Notes: generated by a model not told the origin, from the sequence alone. 64,000 nt of DNA from an uncultured Alphaproteobacteria bacterium (GCA_902826095.1 CADEDN010000004.1:145177-209176); one strand, 5' to 3'. Numbered from the stretch's first letter, positions 46,113 to 55,735 are shown. Numbers and translations are program-made.

Positions 46113-46934
46113 ATGCGTCGTTTCTTCGTCGCCGCGACAGCGTTCGCTGCGGCCCTTTGCGGGGCCGCCGCGGCGCATGATTTCTGGATGGACTCTGACC
46201 GATGGGCGGTCGCTGACGGGCGAAAGATCAAGATCGATTTTCGCGTCGGACATGCGTCCGATGCGAAAGCCTGGCGGCTCGATCCCGCCCGCGAGGTGAG
46301 CCTCACATCGATCGGACCCGAGGGCGAAAGAGACCAGCGCGACGCGCTTGTCTACCCGACCGCCGGCGAAGATTCGGGCGCGGCGATGGTGCTCATCGGC
46401 GACGGGCTTCACGTCATCGCTTTTCAAACCGACGAGACCTACAGCAAACTCGAAGCGCGGAAGTTCAACGCCTATCTTGAAGAAGAGGGGCTTGATCTTG
46501 TGTTGAAGGCGCGCCGCCGCGCCGGCCGCGATCGAGAGCCGGGACGCGAGCTCTATTCGCGACGCGCCAAAGCGCTCATCCGCGTCGGCGCCGCCGGCGC
46601 TGATCCAGCGCCGGCGGCGATCGGCCAGACGCTTGAGATCGTGCCGCTTGACAATCCGTTCGCGCTCGCTGACGGCGATGCACTCCGTGTACGGATCGAT
46701 TACCACGGAGCGCCCCTCCCCGGCGCGACGGTCTCGCTCGAAAACCTTGACGTCGGCCTCTGGCCCGAATTGCGCCGCCGAACGGACGCCGCGGGCGTCG
46801 CCGAATTCAGCTTCCCGCGCCGGGGCGCCTGGAAGCTCAACGTCGTCTGGACGCGCGCCATCGCCGATGAAGAGCCGGATGGGGCGCGCGCTGATTTCGA
46901 GACAGTCTTCTCAAGCCTCACATTCGGATATTGA
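46113..46934 (+). CDS. Exported DUF4198 protein (NikM-like)
   Basis: This 273-residue protein has a signal peptide (MRRFFVAATAFAAALCGAAA). The mature N-terminus begins AHDFWMDSDRWAVADGRKIK; the conserved HDFW start is typical of DUF4198/NikM-like proteins of divalent metal uptake systems, where the N-terminal histidine ligates metal. The C-terminal domain is beta-rich (GDALRVRIDYHGAPLPGATV). It forms a pair with the DUF4331 gene. No transporter subunit genes are nearby, so a metal role stays inference. Confidence 0.8.
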   Translation: MRRFFVAATAFAAALCGAAAAHDFWMDSDRWAVADGRKIKIDFRVGHASDAKAWRLDPAREVSLTSIGPEGERDQRDALVYPTAGEDSGAAMVLIGDGLHVIAFQTDETYSKLEARKFNAYLEEEGLDLVLKARRRAGRDREPGRELYSRRAKALIRVGAAGADPAPAAIGQTLEIVPLDNPFALADGDALRVRIDYHGAPLPGATVSLENLDVGLWPELRRRTDAAGVAEFSFPRRGAWKLNVVWTRAIADEEPDGARADFETVFSSLTFGY

Positions 46935-47056
46935 AGGCCGCCGCGCCGACCGGCGCCCTCGCCTCACCCTCGCGCATACGGTCATTTCACTTCGCCGCGC
47001 TGACGCGCCGCGCTATCATGCGCCAAAACCCAGCGAAAACCGGGGCGTCAGGGGGC

Positions 47057-47857
47057 ATGGCCAAGCCGATCTCGATCACGGAAACGCTCGACCTGTCGGA
47101 TTTTCGCCTGCCCATGCAGCCGATCCCGCTGCGGGTCGAGCAGGCGATTGCGAAGGGCGTCGACCGCAATCAGGACGTGACCTTCGAAGGCGCGCCCTTG
47201 CTGCTTGGTCCGGACGCGGACGGGCGCGTCGACGGCGTCATCCGCAATCGCGACGGCACGATGACGGTCGCTTGCCTCACGGAAATGCCCGGCGTTTCGC
47301 CGGAGATGGTCGACTGGTGGTTCGGCTGGCGCCTGCCGTCAAGCGAACGCTTCCGCCTCGCGCATCCCAAGGCGCATCGGAAAAGCGCGGCGGCCCTTGA
47401 TCGCGCGCGCGAACGCGACCCCCGCGCGCGCTATGTCGGGAATGTCGCCTATGTCGACGCGCAGATCGGTCCGGATCTGATGAAACTGGCGATCGCGTTC
47501 TTCGCGCCATCCGACTTCAGCCTTGATCCCGCGCGCGTCGATCAGGCCGGAACCGCGATCTGCGGGCGCGTCGCGCTGCGCGAACGCGGCATCGAAATCG
47601 CAAGGCTTGTCCATTTCGTCCGGCGAACGAATGACGGCGCTGAAATGCTGAGCCGTTTTTATCTCGGCGACATGCGCTTCACGGCGCCGGCGATCGGCCC
47701 GCTGCTCTCCCTCTTCGCCAACACCCGCCGCCAGCGCCGCCGCGCCATCCGCGACGATTCGGGGCTCTATCTCCTCCGCCACTGCGCCGAGGAGATGAAC
47801 CACCTCGCGCAGATATTGCCGGGGTTGTATGAACGGTTCGGCGGGGATAAGGCCTGA
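47057..47857 (+). CDS. DAPG hydrolase (PhlG)-like protein
   Basis: This 266-residue protein has the pattern of the DAPG hydrolase family: MTVACLTEMPGVSPEMVDWW, FGWRLPSSERFRLAHPKAHR and a C-terminal HCAEEMNHLAQILPGLYERF with clustered histidines and acids that in PhlG bind zinc. The start at ATG 47057 has AGGGGG upstream; the open frame begins earlier but without homology. PhlG cleaves a carbon-carbon bond of diacetylphloroglucinol; here the substrate is unknown. Whether it is read with the DUF4198 gene (122-bp gap) is open. Confidence 0.72.
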   Translation: MAKPISITETLDLSDFRLPMQPIPLRVEQAIAKGVDRNQDVTFEGAPLLLGPDADGRVDGVIRNRDGTMTVACLTEMPGVSPEMVDWWFGWRLPSSERFRLAHPKAHRKSAAALDRARERDPRARYVGNVAYVDAQIGPDLMKLAIAFFAPSDFSLDPARVDQAGTAICGRVALRERGIEIARLVHFVRRTNDGAEMLSRFYLGDMRFTAPAIGPLLSLFANTRRQRRRAIRDDSGLYLLRHCAEEMNHLAQILPGLYERFGGDKA

Positions 47858-48071
47858 AGGCGGCAGCACAACCAATGGAATCGGCCGATTTTCAGTTCTG
47901 CCGAACCTGCCGCCAAATCGCACCCTTGTCGGCGCCAACCGCTGCTTCCGCCAGGCAAGTCGATGACTACGCGCCAGTTAGTGATTTGCCTTGATCCACG
48001 ACCCGCGGCTCATGTTAACCACTAGCAAACAAATTCAGCTATCGTCGAACATGTCTATGCGCGGGAAAAAA

Positions 48072-48590
48072 ATGATCAATACCATTGGCTATGAAGGGGT
48101 CAGTTCTGACGCTTTCGTTCGCACCCTGAAGCGTTCAAAAATTTCGTACTTGATCGATGTTCGCGAGCGAGCTCAGTCCCGGCGAAAAGGATTCTCAAAA
48201 ACAGCGTTAGCCGCGTCACTCGCGTCTGAGGGAATCGCTTACTTACATCTTCGTGAGCTTGGGGACCCGAAGTTGGGGAGAGAAGCCGCCAGAAGAGGAG
48301 ATGTTCGAGCATTCCAGCAAATCTACGCCGCAGTTATTTCCGCGAAAGCCGGCCGCGAAGCAGTGGACACGATTATCAAAGTAGCGTCCGAAAATTCGGT
48401 TTGCTTGATGTGCTATGAGCGTGATCCGAACACTTGCCATCGAAAAATCATAACTGATATGATTGAAAAACTACATGCGATCAAGGCTCGCCATTTGGAG
48501 GTAGACCGCATTGAGCATGGAAAAGGCTCAAAAAGACGAGTGCTTCATTCTCGTAAAGGCCCAGCCACACAGGTCGAGCAAGTACTTTGA
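48072..48590 (+). CDS. DUF488-family protein
   Basis: This 172-residue protein matches DUF488: MINTIGYEGVSSDAFVRTLK, YLIDVRERAQSRRKGFSKTA, YLHLRELGDPK and VCLMCYERDPNTCHRKII, where the C-Y-E-x-D-x-x-x-C-H-R motif is the family signature. Start ATG 48072 follows GCGGGAAAAA; ATG 48051 is an alternative. Base composition is clearly more A/T-rich than the flanking genes, and codon choice differs, which suggests transfer. The next gene begins 80 nt inside this one in another frame. DUF488 has been tied to nucleic-acid-related conflict systems by context, but its biochemistry is not settled. Confidence 0.85.
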   Translation: MINTIGYEGVSSDAFVRTLKRSKISYLIDVRERAQSRRKGFSKTALAASLASEGIAYLHLRELGDPKLGREAARRGDVRAFQQIYAAVISAKAGREAVDTIIKVASENSVCLMCYERDPNTCHRKIITDMIEKLHAIKARHLEVDRIEHGKGSKRRVLHSRKGPATQVEQVL

Positions 48591-49308
48591 AACCGTGTGC
48601 TGCGCTGGAATTGGGCGCGACGGTCGATGGCGTCGACAATATCCTGTCCCATTTAGAATCTTAAACGACGGGCAAAAATTCAGGCGCTGGGATTTCATCC
48701 AGTATGAGTTCACAACGAGTGCGGATGATCTGCGGCGTGAGAGCCAAAAAGTCGTTCCCGAATCGATTGTCGTAAGCGGCACAATCAAGGCAAGCGAGCG
48801 CGCGAGGGTCCTAAACCCTCTTATCCGCGAGAGTTTCGCAGCTGCCGACGAACAAGACGAATCTCTGACGTTGTTGCGGCCAGAGTCAGTGACACTGCTC
48901 TACGAACGAAAGTCGAAATCTCAGCTTGAGATCGAACGTGCGAAACACGCTGAGCTTGCAAACCAACTATCCATGTTTGACAAGACAGCGAAGCCGCTCG
49001 ACCCTTGCCCAATTCAGTTCTTATTGAAGTGGCGGGATGCAGATGGAAAGACTCGACAGCACGAGTGTGATGATTGGGAAACCACGTCTGCTTTTCAGCG
49101 TTTCAACCGTGAACACGGCGAAACGCGTGCAATTGAGATTCTTCGAGAAAAGTATGAATTGCAGTATTTCACCGCCGGACTCGCATTGGCTTTCAGCACG
49201 CACAAGAGGCGCAATCAAACGCGCGGCGCGACCAATCAGTGGTTATTGGTAGGTCTAATCCGACTCGACGAAAACAATCAATCCGACCTTTTCCTCGGCG
49301 CATCGTGA
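48511..49308 (+). CDS. Unrecognised DUF488 partner, possibly OB-fold containing
   Basis: This 265-residue protein overlaps the DUF488 gene by 80 nt. TTG 48511 is preferred because GGAGG lies 9 bases upstream; ATG 48517 is the next option. I do not recognise the family with certainty. The N-terminal half (CFILVKAQPHRSSKYFETVC, GRDGRWRRQYPVPFRIL, KFRRWDFIQYEFT) looks like a small beta-barrel; the C-terminal half (CPIQFLLKWRDADGKTRQHE, CDDWETTSAFQRFNREHGET) may be a second barrel. It recalls dual-OB-type proteins found with DUF488, but this is a memory-based guess. It is followed tail-to-tail by gor. Confidence 0.7.
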   Translation: MSMEKAQKDECFILVKAQPHRSSKYFETVCCAGIGRDGRWRRQYPVPFRILNDGQKFRRWDFIQYEFTTSADDLRRESQKVVPESIVVSGTIKASERARVLNPLIRESFAAADEQDESLTLLRPESVTLLYERKSKSQLEIERAKHAELANQLSMFDKTAKPLDPCPIQFLLKWRDADGKTRQHECDDWETTSAFQRFNREHGETRAIEILREKYELQYFTAGLALAFSTHKRRNQTRGATNQWLLVGLIRLDENNQSDLFLGAS

Positions 49309-49321
49309 CCGCCCGACGCAC

Positions 49322-50695
49322 TCACCCCTTCTCCGCCCATTTCGTCCGCATCAGCACCAGTTCCTCGGCGCTGGTCGGGTGCAGGGCCATCGTCTCGTCG
49401 AACTGGCGCTTGGTCGCGCCGGCTTTGACGGCGATCGCGAGGCACTGGATCATTTCCGGCGCGCCTTCGCCGACGATGTGGACGCCGACGACTCTTTGCG
49501 TCGACTGTTCGACGACGAGCTTCATATAGGTGCGCGCTTCCGATCCCGACAGCGTGTTCTTCATCGGCCGGAAGTCGGTCTTGTAGACGTCGGTCGCGCC
49601 GAACTTCCGGCGCGCGTCGCCTTCCGAATAGCCGACGGTTCCGACCGGCGGCTGCGAGAAGACCGCCTTCGGGATGAAATCGTAATCGACCTTTTGCGGA
49701 TTGTGGTGAAATTCCGTTTCGGCAAAGGCCGCCCCCTCGCGGATCGCGACCGGCGTCAATTGCACACGGTCGGTCACGTCGCCGACGGCGAAAATATTGG
49801 CGACATTCGTGCGGTTCCATTCATCGACAATGACCGCGCCGTCCTTGCCGGTCTTGACGCCCGCCGCCTCAAGCCCGAGACCCTGCGTCGCCGGCCTTCG
49901 CCCGACCGCCCAGAAGACAAGATCGGCGTCGATAGGCCCGCCGGCCGACAGATGAACACGCTTTTCCGCGCCGGCGCGCTGTTCGATCCTGGCGAACACC
50001 GTCTTGGTGACGATGCGGACGCCGAGCCGCTGCATTTCGCGGTGGACGGCGACCGAAATGTCGCGATCGAAATTTTTGAGGACGTCGTCGCCGCGATAGA
50101 CGAGCGTCACCTCGGCGCCAAGGCCCCGGAAAATGCAGGCGAATTCGATCGCGATATAGCCGCCGCCGGCGATGACGACGCGTTTTGGGAATTCCTCAAG
50201 ATGAAACGCCTCGTTCGAAGTGACCGCGAGGTCGCTGCCCTCGATTGAATTGTCGGTCCATGGCGCGCCGCCGGTCGCGATCAGGATCTTCGCCGCCGTC
50301 ACGTCGCGGTTTTCGGCGACGAGATGCACGGTGTGCTCGTCTTTCAGCGTCGCGCGGCTGTCGAAGATCTCGGCGCCGGCGTTTTTCAGATTGCGGATAT
50401 AAACGCCGTTGAGGCGGTCGATTTCCGCGTCCTTGTTGGCGATGAGCGTTTTCCAGTCGAAGCGCGGCGCATCCGCCGTCCAGCCATAGCCGCCGGCGTC
50501 ATGAAACATGTGGCCGAACTCCGAGGCGTAGACGAACAGCTTTTTCGGGATGCAGCCGCGAACGACGCAGGTTCCCCCGACGCGGTATTCCTCCGCGACC
50601 GCGGCGCGCGCGCCGTAGCTCGCGGCGAGCCGCGTCGCGCGAACGCCGCCCGAGCCCGCGCCGATGGTGAAGAGGTCGTAGTCAAACTTTGCCAT
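49322..50695 (-). CDS. gor: Glutathione-disulfide reductase
   Basis: This 457-residue FAD/NADPH disulfide reductase begins MAKFDYDLFTIGAGSGGVRA, with the redox-active pair in GGTCVVRGCIPKKLF. NADPH-binding GGGYIAIEFACIFRGLGAEV follows, then FAVGDVTDRVQLTPVAIREG (FAD) and a C-terminal dimer domain with GVHIVGEGAPEMIQCLAIAV. The start at 50695 gives the usual N-terminus. It supplies reduced glutathione for redox balance. A 60-bp gap separates it from the minus-strand gene upstream. Confidence 0.93.
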   Translation of the reverse strand: MAKFDYDLFTIGAGSGGVRATRLAASYGARAAVAEEYRVGGTCVVRGCIPKKLFVYASEFGHMFHDAGGYGWTADAPRFDWKTLIANKDAEIDRLNGVYIRNLKNAGAEIFDSRATLKDEHTVHLVAENRDVTAAKILIATGGAPWTDNSIEGSDLAVTSNEAFHLEEFPKRVVIAGGGYIAIEFACIFRGLGAEVTLVYRGDDVLKNFDRDISVAVHREMQRLGVRIVTKTVFARIEQRAGAEKRVHLSAGGPIDADLVFWAVGRRPATQGLGLEAAGVKTGKDGAVIVDEWNRTNVANIFAVGDVTDRVQLTPVAIREGAAFAETEFHHNPQKVDYDFIPKAVFSQPPVGTVGYSEGDARRKFGATDVYKTDFRPMKNTLSGSEARTYMKLVVEQSTQRVVGVHIVGEGAPEMIQCLAIAVKAGATKRQFDETMALHPTSAEELVLMRTKWAEKG

Positions 50696-50755
50696 GCCGA
50701 GACCGTCCATGCGCGCTGAAATCGGCCGCATGCTACCGGTCCCCGCCGACCGAGG

Positions 50756-52099
50756 CTATTCGTCCGCGACGCTTTCTGACGGATTTGTGTCCGTCGGCGC
50801 ATCGGGGAGCGGCGCGTCAGGCGAGGGCGCATCCGCCGACGCCGGAACATCGCTGGTGATTGCAGGCGGCGCGTCGCCCGGAACCGCCGCCGGGGCTTGC
50901 GACTGCGTCGCCGTGCGGGCGAGCGCGCTCTTGTCGACGAAAGGCGCGCCCGGAATTTCATAGGCATAGGCGTAAGAACCGAAGCAATCGGACGTGAAAC
51001 CGTTGGTCCATTCGGCGGGCTTCACTTTCTCCGCGAGCGCGGGGTTTGCGGCGAGGATTTCACGCGCGACCGCCTCGTCGGCAGCAATCGGATAACCGCC
51101 TTCCTCTCGATTGGTCATTGTTCCAATGAAGCGCACTTCGCCTGCAGCGACGTTGAAGGCAGGGGCGCCGAAGCAAAGGGACGCCGCGTACTGGTATTTT
51201 GTTATCCCCGCGAACTTCCAAAGCCCAGGCGCAACCGCAAACACGAAGTCTTGGTATTTCTGGTCGCCGTCGCCGCCCTTGGCTGTCGCGGGCGATCCGA
51301 TGCCGACGATCGTCATCGCGCCGTCATGCACGACTTCCGATCCGGCGGCGTCGAGCCGACGAAACGTCAAGCTGATCGCCTTCGCCATGCTCCAGCCCTG
51401 CCCGATCAATCTGAACGCGATGTATGCGCGTTCAGGGTCGGCGGCGGCCAGATCCTTCAGCTTGACGACCTTGCCGCGCTTGGGCGCCTTGACGCCTTCC
51501 GGAAGCTCGGGTTTTTTCGGCTTGAGCTTGCCCGCTGCGGAGACCGCCGCTTTGATCTGATCCTCCGCCGCGCGGTAGCTAATTGACGTTTCCTCAAGGT
51601 CGCGCGCCTTCTCGACGACGAAGTCGCCTACGGCGAGTTCATTGCTGAAGGGACCGCGCAAAACCGGGCCGAGGGGCGCCGGCGCTTCGACGAACGGCTT
51701 CAAGCGTTCGCGGATGGCGGCGGGAACGTCGCCTGTTGCCAATGCTTCGCCCTCGCTTCCCGCTATGCCGACGACGCTCCATCCCCCGATCGCCATGCAG
51801 CCTTCCATATTCGCCGCATCGCCCTGCCGTTGCTCGTAATTGTCGATAACCGCGCCGACGAGCGCCGGAAGTATGCCGCCGCCCGATCCCACTGCGATCG
51901 CCGTCGTCATGTCGCTGCCGTTCAGCATGGCGCGCAGCCGCACCGCGCAATCGACGACCGCCGCGTCGTGATCTTCGATCGTCGCGCCCTGTTTCCAGAA
52001 ATAATGAAAGCCGGGGCTCGACCCGGTGAGAAGGGCGGCGCAGGCGGCGCCGGGCGAGGCCGCCAAAATCGCAAAACCAAGAAAAGTCCGTAAAATCAT
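50756..52099 (-). CDS. Exported protein of unknown function, Pro/Ala-rich tail
   Basis: This 447-residue protein has a signal peptide (MILRTFLGFAILAASPGAACA) and a ribosome site (GAGGGG) before ATG 52099. The N-terminal third is helical with a DCAVRLRAMLNGSDMTTAIA segment and a glycine-rich GGGILPALVGAVIDNY. The middle (LWKFAGITKYQYAASLCFGA, FNVAAGEVRFIGTMTN) is beta-rich and resembles DUF2846-like sandwiches. The last 60 residues are Pro/Ala/Asp-rich. Function is unknown. Confidence 0.7.
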   Translation of the reverse strand: MILRTFLGFAILAASPGAACAALLTGSSPGFHYFWKQGATIEDHDAAVVDCAVRLRAMLNGSDMTTAIAVGSGGGILPALVGAVIDNYEQRQGDAANMEGCMAIGGWSVVGIAGSEGEALATGDVPAAIRERLKPFVEAPAPLGPVLRGPFSNELAVGDFVVEKARDLEETSISYRAAEDQIKAAVSAAGKLKPKKPELPEGVKAPKRGKVVKLKDLAAADPERAYIAFRLIGQGWSMAKAISLTFRRLDAAGSEVVHDGAMTIVGIGSPATAKGGDGDQKYQDFVFAVAPGLWKFAGITKYQYAASLCFGAPAFNVAAGEVRFIGTMTNREEGGYPIAADEAVAREILAANPALAEKVKPAEWTNGFTSDCFGSYAYAYEIPGAPFVDKSALARTATQSQAPAAVPGDAPPAITSDVPASADAPSPDAPLPDAPTDTNPSESVADE

Positions 52100-52191
52100 G
52101 ACGCGCCCCTCTTGCAATCAGGACGGCTAAGCTATGCCTTGCGCTGAATTTAATCAAACGGCCCTGGCGCACGCCGCAGCGCAACAGCGCC

Positions 52192-52704
52192 TCACCCCCG
52201 CATGAATCCGATGCCGGTCTTGAAGCGGGTGTCGTTGAATTCGTTCACTTCGAGCGTGAAGGTGTCGAGAAACTCGGCGTGGATCGCCTCAAATATCGGA
52301 TCGAGCTTTCCCTCGAAATCCATCGGCGCGCGGATCACCGGCTGCGAGGCGACGAAGACGTCGAAATGCTCGCCGACGATCTCGGCGGAAACGACCGTGC
52401 GCAGCCAGAGCGCGCCTTGATCCTCGGCGTTCCCGACGATGAGGCAGAGGCCGAAGCGGACGGGCTCCAGGATGATGACCTCGCGGCTGGCATAGGAATA
52501 GGCCTCGTCGCCATAGTCCTTGTGCGGATCGAATACGCCCTGCGCCGGCACCGCGACGACGTTTTCCGGCGGGCATCCCTCGAAAGCGTGAAACCCGCCG
52601 ATGACGGCGTCGCCGAGCGCGCGGCATTTGAGGAGATTTTGAAACGCCGCCGTTCCGTAATCGCGGATGGCCCCTTTCAGCTCTTCGAATTTCTCGCCGG
52701 CCAT
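52192..52704 (-). CDS. Conserved hypothetical protein
   Basis: This 170-residue protein has no signal peptide. I do not recognise a family. It has a FHAFEGCPPENVVAVPAQGV segment and an FDPHKDYGDEAYSYASREVI region, and ends KTGIGFMRG. The regular coding pattern and 13-bp spacing before rpiA on the same strand support a real gene, probably cotranscribed with glmU-rpiA. Confidence 0.7.
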   Translation of the reverse strand: MAGEKFEELKGAIRDYGTAAFQNLLKCRALGDAVIGGFHAFEGCPPENVVAVPAQGVFDPHKDYGDEAYSYASREVIILEPVRFGLCLIVGNAEDQGALWLRTVVSAEIVGEHFDVFVASQPVIRAPMDFEGKLDPIFEAIHAEFLDTFTLEVNEFNDTRFKTGIGFMRG

Positions 52705-52717
52705 TTTGCGCCTTTCG

Positions 52718-53413
52718 TCAGCCGATCCGCTCGACGCCGGCGGGCCCGGCGAGGATCACGACATCCGCGAGGCCGATGAACAGGCCGGTCTCGACGACGC
52801 CGGGAATCGCCTTCAGCGCGCGATCGACCGCCGGCGCGTCGGGAAGGCGCTTCAGGCGGCAGTCGAGGATGAAATTGCCGCCGTCGCTGATGAAGGCGGG
52901 CCCGACCGTCGATGCGCGCAGGCGCACATCCGCGTCCGCAAAGCCGAGCGCGATCAGCGCCTCGCGCACCGCTCGCACCGTCAGCCCGTAGGAAAACCGG
53001 TCGATTTCGACCGGCAACGGAAAGGCCCCGAGTTCGGCGACCTTTTTCGACGCGTCGGCGATGACGACGAAGCGCCGCGCGGCGTTGGCGATTATCTTTT
53101 CGCGCAGGAGCGCGCCGCCGCCGCCCTTGATCAGCTGCTTGCGGCCGTCGACTTCGTCCGCGCCGTCGACCGCAAGATCGATGATCGTCGCTTCATCGGG
53201 CTCGACGAGTTCGATACCGGCGAGCGCGGCTCTCTTCGCCGTATCCTCCGAGGTCGGGACCGCCGCCACGTAAAGCCCGTCCCGCACGCGCTCGCCGAGA
53301 AGCGAAATGAAATGCGCCGCCGTCGAGCCGGTGCCGAGGCCGAGCACCATGTCCGGTTCGACAAGTTGGGCCGCCGCCGCGGCGGCCGCTCTCTTGAAAT
53401 CGTCGGCGCTCAT
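52718..53413 (-). CDS. rpiA: Ribose-5-phosphate isomerase A
   Basis: This 231-residue enzyme interconverts ribose-5-P and ribulose-5-P. Signatures are [20 protein letters not shown], the [20 protein letters not shown] catalytic block (D-G-A-D), and [17 protein letters not shown]. Start ATG 53413 overlaps the glmU stop by four bases (ATGA), so the two genes are coupled. Length is typical. Confidence 0.95.
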   Translation of the reverse strand: MSADDFKRAAAAAAAQLVEPDMVLGLGTGSTAAHFISLLGERVRDGLYVAAVPTSEDTAKRAALAGIELVEPDEATIIDLAVDGADEVDGRKQLIKGGGGALLREKIIANAARRFVVIADASKKVAELGAFPLPVEIDRFSYGLTVRAVREALIALGFADADVRLRASTVGPAFISDGGNFILDCRLKRLPDAPAVDRALKAIPGVVETGLFIGLADVVILAGPAGVERIG

Positions 53414-54768
53414 GGCGCACCTTTCTTCTTCGCGGCGTGGACCGCGCGAAACTTCGCCGCCCATCCCTTGATTTCGGACTGGCGCCCGCGCGCCACCGCG
53501 AGCGCGCCGTCTTCCACATCTTTCGTGATCACCGACCCGGAGCCGACATAGGCGCCCTTGCCGATCCTGACCGGCGCGACCAGCGCCGAATTCGAACCGA
53601 CAAAAGCGTCCTCGCCGATGTCGGTCTTATGTTTCGAGAACCCGTCATAATTGCAGGTGATGACGCCGGCGCCGATATTGGCGCCCGCGCCGACGCGCGC
53701 GTCGCCGACATAGGAGAGGTGCGAGATCTTCGCGTCGGCGCCGACATCGGCGTTCTTGACTTCGACGAAATTGCCGATCTTGGCCGCCGCATCGAGGCGC
53801 GCGCCCGGCCGCAGCCGCGCAAACGGGCCGACCGCGCAATTCTCGCCGATCGTCGCGCCTTCAAGATGCGAAAAGGCCTTGATGACCGCGCCGCGCGCGA
53901 TCGTCACGCCTTTGCCGAAACAGACGTTCGGTTCGATGACGACGTCTTCGGCGATGTCGGTGTCATGGGAGAAATAGACCGTCGACGGATCGATCAGCGT
54001 CACGCCTGCTTCCATCGCGGCGAGCCGGCGGCGGTCCTGGAAGATCTCCTCGGCGACCGCGAGTTCGACGCGCGAATTGACGCCGATGACTTCCTCCTCG
54101 TCGCCCTCGACAACGTCGCAGCGCCGCCCCTCGGTCCGCGCGACGGCGACGATGTCGGTCAGATAAAATTCACGCTTGGCGTTGGCGTCGGAGAGCTGCG
54201 GCAGGGCGCGGGCGAGAAAATCCGAACTGACCGCCATGACGCCTGAATTGACGAAGCCGATGTCGAGTTCTTCGGGGCTCGCGTCCTTCGCCTCGACGAT
54301 CGCGAGGAGCGAGCCGTCGGCGGCGAGTTTCAGTCGGCCGTAAGCGCCCGGATCGTCGGGCGAGAATCCGAGAACCGCGACCGCCGCGCCGGCGTCGACC
54401 TTGTCGACAAGCGCGCGCAAGGTCTCCGCTTCGACGAGGGGCGTGTCGGCGTAAAGCACGATAACGACGCCGGAAAATCCGTCGAGCGCCGGCATCGCTT
54501 TCCTGACCGCGTCGCCCGTGCCGCGCGGCGGCGCCTGGATTGCGACCGCGACATCGGCGCGTTCGGCGCGCGCCGCCTCGCCGACCGTGGGCGCATGATC
54601 GCCGATGACGACCGCCATCCGCGCCGGCGACAGGACCGAGGCTGTCGCCATGACATGGGCGAGCATCGAGCGGCCGCCGACCTTGTGCAGCACTTTCGGC
54701 GTCGCCGATTTCATGCGCGTGCCGTGGCCGGCGGCGAGAATGACGGCGGCGACCGCCTTGCTGTTCAT
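53410..54768 (-). CDS. glmU: Bifunctional UDP-N-acetylglucosamine pyrophosphorylase / GlcN-1-P acetyltransferase
   Basis: This 452-residue enzyme makes UDP-GlcNAc for peptidoglycan and lipopolysaccharide. The N-terminal pyrophosphorylase has [20 protein letters not shown] and [18 protein letters not shown]; the C-terminal left-handed beta-helix has hexapeptide repeats ([40 protein letters not shown]) for acetylation. Start ATG 54768 has CGAGGA upstream; the long N-terminal extension of the open frame is not real. It overlaps rpiA and is divergent from gph. Confidence 0.95.
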   Translation of the reverse strand: MNSKAVAAVILAAGHGTRMKSATPKVLHKVGGRSMLAHVMATASVLSPARMAVVIGDHAPTVGEAARAERADVAVAIQAPPRGTGDAVRKAMPALDGFSGVVIVLYADTPLVEAETLRALVDKVDAGAAVAVLGFSPDDPGAYGRLKLAADGSLLAIVEAKDASPEELDIGFVNSGVMAVSSDFLARALPQLSDANAKREFYLTDIVAVARTEGRRCDVVEGDEEEVIGVNSRVELAVAEEIFQDRRRLAAMEAGVTLIDPSTVYFSHDTDIAEDVVIEPNVCFGKGVTIARGAVIKAFSHLEGATIGENCAVGPFARLRPGARLDAAAKIGNFVEVKNADVGADAKISHLSYVGDARVGAGANIGAGVITCNYDGFSKHKTDIGEDAFVGSNSALVAPVRIGKGAYVGSGSVITKDVEDGALAVARGRQSEIKGWAAKFRAVHAAKKKGAP

Positions 54769-54846
54769 TGATCCTCGCTGATCTGGTAGGAGGCGCGTTG
54801 ATTTGATTTCGCCACCGTCTTTTGGCGGCGGCCGCTGGAGTTGTAA

Positions 54847-55521
54847 ATGCAAAGGCCGCTCGCCGGCGTCGCGGTCCTTTTCGATCTCGACGGCACTTTG
54901 ATCGACACCGCCGGCGATCTTGCGGCGTCGATGAACCATGCGCTGAAATCCGCCGGTCATCGACCGGTTCCGCTCGCGCGCGTCCGGCATCTTGTCGGCC
55001 ATGGCGCGCGCGCGATGCTGGCGAAAGGTCTCGCTGAAACAGGCGCCGGCGAGGCGGACCCGGCGGCGCTTGACGCGCTGGTCGGCGCCTTTCTTGAGCA
55101 TTACGCGGCGCACATCGCTGACAGCTCGCGTCCCTTTCCCGGCGCTCTTGAGGCGATCGGCGCCCTCAAGGCCGACGGCGCGGCGATCGCGATCTGCACC
55201 AACAAGCGCGAACATCTCGCGCGGGCGCTGATCGACGCGCTTGGCCTGAGGGACTGTTTTTCGTCGATCGTCGGCGGCGACACCGCCGGCGCCGCGAAAC
55301 CTGACGCGCGGCCGGTCCTGCGCTGCCTTGCCGAAACCGGCTGCGCACGGGGCGTTTTTGTCGGCGATAGCGACACTGATATCCGGGCGGCGGCGGCGGC
55401 AAGGCTTCCCTGCCTTGGCGCCCTCTTTGGCTATGGTCCTCTTGATCTATGCGAGCAGGCTCTTGCGCTGTTTTCGACCTATGAAGAGGTCCCCGCCCTG
55501 GTGCGATGGGCGGCGCGATAG
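54847..55521 (+). CDS. gph: Phosphoglycolate phosphatase-like HAD hydrolase
   Basis: This 224-residue HAD hydrolase has VLFDLDGTLIDTAGDLAASM at the N-terminus, the ICTNKREHLARALIDALGL block and the GVFVGDSDTDIRAAAAARLP acid motif. This is the PGPase branch that clears 2-phosphoglycolate from DNA repair. It is divergent from glmU with a 78-bp gap. ATG 54847 has no strong ribosome site but matches the family start. The exact substrate is inferred from the family. Confidence 0.82.
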   Translation: MQRPLAGVAVLFDLDGTLIDTAGDLAASMNHALKSAGHRPVPLARVRHLVGHGARAMLAKGLAETGAGEADPAALDALVGAFLEHYAAHIADSSRPFPGALEAIGALKADGAAIAICTNKREHLARALIDALGLRDCFSSIVGGDTAGAAKPDARPVLRCLAETGCARGVFVGDSDTDIRAAAAARLPCLGALFGYGPLDLCEQALALFSTYEEVPALVRWAAR

Positions 55522-55534
55522 AGCGCGAGCCGGG

Positions 55535-55735
55535 TCAGGAACTTGCAGCAATGCCGATCCGGCGCGGCATCCCGTTAACCATGTCGCTTCTGACGTCGGT
55601 GCGCGCCGAACGCATGGTCGACACAAAGCCCTCGGGCTTCAGATCAACTTCGATATCGAAGCCTTTCCGGCGCCAATAATCCTGGATTTTCGCGGCAAGC
55701 CGCGCTGCGCCGTCGTCCGTGCAGTGATCTGACAT
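55535..55735 (-). CDS. Small conserved protein
   Basis: This 66-residue protein starts at ATG 55735 with GAGGTA seven bases upstream. It reads DDGAARLAAKIQDYWRRKGF, then DIEVDLKPEGFVSTMRSART and ends GMPRRIGIAASS. I cannot name the family, but the clean ribosome site and the amphipathic helix plus strand pattern look genuine. It is convergent with gph over 13 bp. Confidence 0.65.
   Translation of the reverse strand: MSDHCTDDGAARLAAKIQDYWRRKGFDIEVDLKPEGFVSTMRSARTDVRSDMVNGMPRRIGIAASS

Noticed and set aside
44859..46706. Minus-strand open frame of 615 codons
   Set aside because: It spans the antisense of both DUF4331 and DUF4198 genes, with shadow composition and no ribosome site or homology.
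52667..53551. Plus-strand open frame of 294 codons
   Set aside because: Antisense of rpiA and the end of glmU; no signal of its own.
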